Source: Thermovirga sp. (GTDB lineage: Bacteria; Synergistota; Synergistia; Synergistales; Thermovirgaceae). Taken from it: 55,244 nt of DNA. Below, in pieces: positions 53,692 to 55,244 of this stretch; the first letter of the stretch is position 1; each line of letters opens with the position of its first letter. A model generated the notes under the pieces. The model was given only the letters and a program-made list of their open reading frames with translations, was not told where the DNA came from and made no database searches. The position numbers and the translations under genes are program-made. The stretch covers positions 1 through 55,244 of the forward strand of contig NZ_JACDOB010000010.1 in assembly GCF_017656375.1 (NCBI RefSeq), given 5' to 3'.

Positions 53692-54645
53692 ATGAAGAAG
53701 GTTGTGGCATTAGCTTTAGTTCTTGTAATGGCAATGGCCTGTACGGCTTCCGCTAAAACATTTGTTTCGCTCGCTACAGGTGGAACTGGAGGTACATACT
53801 ATCCTGTAGGTGGAGGGATAGCAGATATAGTAAGCAGAAATCTTCCTGATGTTCAAATGACTGCAGAAACAGGAAACGCATCAGTGGCGAACCTCAATCT
53901 TATAGGTACCCACCAGATTGAGATGGGCCTGGTACAAAATGACGTTGCATATTTCGCATACCACGGAAAAATGATGTTCGATAAGCCCTTCAAAAACGTC
54001 CGGGCAATAGCTACTCTTTATCCTGAAACCATTCAAGTAGTGGCCCTCAAGAATGCTGGAGTCAAAACCATAAAAGATCTTCCTGGCAAGAGGGTTTCTG
54101 TTGGGGCTCCAGGTTCAGGAGTTATGGCAGACGTCCAGTTAATATTCCGGACTCTGGGCTACAAATTCTCCGACATGAAGACTGACTTCTTGGACTTTAA
54201 CAACACAGCCCAGCGGATGAAAGATGGCCAGATTGACGTAGGTTTCGTTGTAGCTGGGTTCCCAACCTCAGCGATAATGGATCTTGCAACCATGCACGAC
54301 ATCACCTTGGTTTCCTTTGACGAAGAAACCATAAAGAAGCTTCATGCCGAATATCCATTTTTCGTGAAAAATGTGATACCCGCAGGAACCTATAAAGGCG
54401 TAGACAAAGACACTACCACTGTGGCCGTTCAGGCCATGTGGGTATGCGATGCTGATCTTGACGAGGACACAGTCTACAAAATTACTAAAGCCTTCTGGGA
54501 AAACGTGGAAGACCTATATAAGGTACACTCGAAAGCTAAAATGATAACCCTTGACACTGCTTTACAGGGTATCTCCGTACCAGTACACCCAGGTGCCGCA
54601 AAATATTACAAAGAAATAGGCATGCAGGTACCTGAGATTGAGTAA
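53692..54645 (+). CDS. TAXI family TRAP transporter solute-binding protein
   Basis: 317 residues. After a signal peptide (MKKVVALALVLVMAMACTASA) the protein begins TFVSLATGGTGGTYYPVGGGIADIV, the TAXI hallmark, and has VSVGAPGSGVMADVQLIF and VGFVVAGFPTSAIMDLA. It binds a solute (glutamate or related carboxylates in studied members) in the periplasm for a TRAP permease. AAAGGAGG lies 10 bases before the ATG. No permease gene accompanies it: a terminator follows about 65 bases after the stop, so it is an orphan receptor or is served by a permease elsewhere. Confidence 0.93.
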   Translation: MKKVVALALVLVMAMACTASAKTFVSLATGGTGGTYYPVGGGIADIVSRNLPDVQMTAETGNASVANLNLIGTHQIEMGLVQNDVAYFAYHGKMMFDKPFKNVRAIATLYPETIQVVALKNAGVKTIKDLPGKRVSVGAPGSGVMADVQLIFRTLGYKFSDMKTDFLDFNNTAQRMKDGQIDVGFVVAGFPTSAIMDLATMHDITLVSFDEETIKKLHAEYPFFVKNVIPAGTYKGVDKDTTTVAVQAMWVCDADLDEDTVYKITKAFWENVEDLYKVHSKAKMITLDTALQGISVPVHPGAAKYYKEIGMQVPEIE

Positions 54646-54711
54646 ATTTGCGGTAGCATGCGCCCTTCGTATAAGTAGAAGGTACTGATGGTGAAACTTG
54701 TATGAGTTAAA

Positions 54712-54760
54712 CAACAAAGTCCTTGCCCTGCCAGCTGGCGGGGCAAGGACTTTGTTTATA
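54712..54760 (+). terminator. Terminator of the TAXI receptor gene
   Basis: A long stem with arms beginning ACAAAGTCCTTGCCC and ending GGGCAAGGACTTTGT, loop AGCT, about 18 pairs, followed by TTATATAA. Strong and directly downstream of the receptor gene. Confidence 0.8.
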
Positions 54761-54840
54761 TAAGGGTTCCTCTAATTTTCTTCAGACTCTGCGTCCTGCT
54801 CGGGACTTGCTCTCTACATACAACGAGCATACCGGACTCA

Positions 54841-54874
54841 TAAAAAAAGAAGGCGCCTTAAGGCGCCTTCTTTT
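54841..54874 (-). terminator. Rho-independent terminator of cspA
   Basis: A perfect palindrome GAAGGCGCC-TTAA-GGCGCCTTC flanked by A and T runs. On the minus strand it is followed by TTTTTTTA, 25 bases after the cspA stop. The stretch from 54761 to 54840 holds no recognisable gene. Confidence 0.9.
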
Positions 54875-54898
54875 GCTAGTTTTCGAAGTAAGGTGTTT

Positions 54899-55096
54899 TT
54901 ACAGCTTGACTACGTTTGAGGCCTGAGGGCCTTTATTACCTTGGGTAACTTCGAAAGAGACTTGCTGGCCCTCTGCCAAAGTCTTAAAGCCATCTCCCTC
55001 TATAGCTGAAAAGTGGACAAATACATCAGTTCCGTTATCGGACGTGATGAAACCATAACCCTTAGACTCGTTAAACCATTTTACTGTTCCGTTCAT
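54899..55096 (-). CDS. Cold shock domain protein
   Basis: 65 residues: a single OB-fold RNA/DNA-binding domain with RNP1 KGYGFI and RNP2 DVFVHFSAI. It probably acts as an RNA chaperone. The start is either the ATG at 55096 (standard N-terminus MNGTVKWF, 13 bases after GGAGG) or the TTG at 55102, which has a better 7-base spacing and adds two residues. It is monocistronic, with its own promoter, a 5' leader hairpin and a strong terminator. Confidence 0.95.
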   Translation of the reverse strand: MNGTVKWFNESKGYGFITSDNGTDVFVHFSAIEGDGFKTLAEGQQVSFEVTQGNKGPQASNVVKL

Positions 55097-55161
55097 TGTC
55101 AAAATATTTCCTCCTAAAGCTTTAAAAAGCGAATATTGGTCGCCGGCTGACCATATGGAGA

Positions 55162-55190
55162 ACAGTACAGGAAAACCATCAACCTGTCAA
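55162..55190 (-). promoter_or_regulatory. Promoter of the cold shock gene
   Basis: A perfect TTGACA (55190-55185), a 17-base spacer and TACTGT (55167-55162) on the minus strand. The leader of about 55 bases contains a small hairpin (TGGTC ... GACCA near 55138-55155) and the SD GGAGG. Positions 55191-55244 show nothing recognisable. Confidence 0.65.
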
Positions 55191-55244
55191 GCAATATTTT
55201 CTACCCACTTGTAGATGTGCCTAAGTTTCGTTCCGACTACTTAG

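Noticed and set aside
54723-54926. Plus-strand open frame of 67 codons after the TAXI gene
   Set aside because: It begins inside the TAXI terminator and runs through the cspA terminator, with no SD or recognisable protein features.
1-55244. CRISPR arrays, insertion sequences, prophage or toxin-antitoxin modules
   Set aside because: No direct-repeat arrays, transposases, integrases, terminal repeats or known toxin genes were seen; the window is core chromosomal sequence.

Overview
This window is a gene-dense, moderately low-GC bacterial chromosome segment. Almost all genes lie on the minus strand in long, tightly packed and often overlapping operons. No insertion sequence, phage, CRISPR array or plasmid feature was seen. 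The gene content suggests a Gram-negative anaerobe, most consistent with Synergistota (pyruvate phosphate dikinase with its regulator, a TAXI-type solute receptor, an ornithine/alanine racemase-like enzyme, oxaloacetate decarboxylase alpha subunit). It also carries several traits best known from Firmicutes: a glmS ribozyme, TRAP/MtrB, HutP and a cdaA-cdaR-glmM cluster. The phylum call is an inference from gene content; only 49 bases of 16S rRNA are present.

Layout. 1-185: 5' end of a 16S rRNA gene running off the left edge (minus), with its promoter. 318-2648: class A penicillin-binding protein (plus), convergent with a minus-strand block dgt, ppdK, ppdK regulator, glyS, glyQ, recO, era, cdd, CBS/CorC protein, ybeY, 7TM-HD phosphodiesterase, phoH, then nfu and oadA. 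19069-26706: mazG, mfd, pth, rplY, prs, glmU, behind a promoter next to tRNA-Gln and its terminator. 27050-28430: a plus-strand pair of unknown genes (small membrane protein and an exported protein with an internal duplication). 28569-46000: a long minus-strand series, in transcription order M48 peptidase, dnaX, dnaE, mtrB, pyk, NUDIX, nfo, racemase, cdaA, cdaR, glmM, galU, glmS ribozyme, glmS. 46082-48846: trxB, a degenerate pfkB and a low-molecular-weight phosphatase. 48918-52761: rpmE, thyX, DUF1385, prfA, prmC. 52842-55102: a HutP-family gene (minus) divergent from a TAXI receptor gene (plus), then cspA (minus).

How it fits together. PpdK with its bifunctional regulator, pyruvate kinase with an extra PEP-utilizer domain, and OadA converge on the PEP/pyruvate/oxaloacetate node. 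GlmS, GlmM and GlmU (all present) make UDP-GlcNAc for the wall, and a glmS ribozyme provides feedback on GlmS. CdaA/CdaR and the 7TM-HD protein form a c-di-AMP synthesis and breakdown pair, with cdaA-cdaR next to glmM. PrfA/PrmC, GlyQS, Era, YbeY, RplY, RpmE and Pth are translation functions; RecO, Mfd, Nfo, MazG and DnaE/DnaX are replication and repair.

The most notable points are RNA-based regulators outside their textbook hosts (glmS ribozyme, TRAP, HutP), a phoH gene whose strong Shine-Dalgarno sequence faces an AUA codon, a PfkB protein with altered catalytic residues coupled to a phosphatase, a thioredoxin reductase with a cysteine-less thioredoxin-like tail, and an unrecognised duplicated exported protein.
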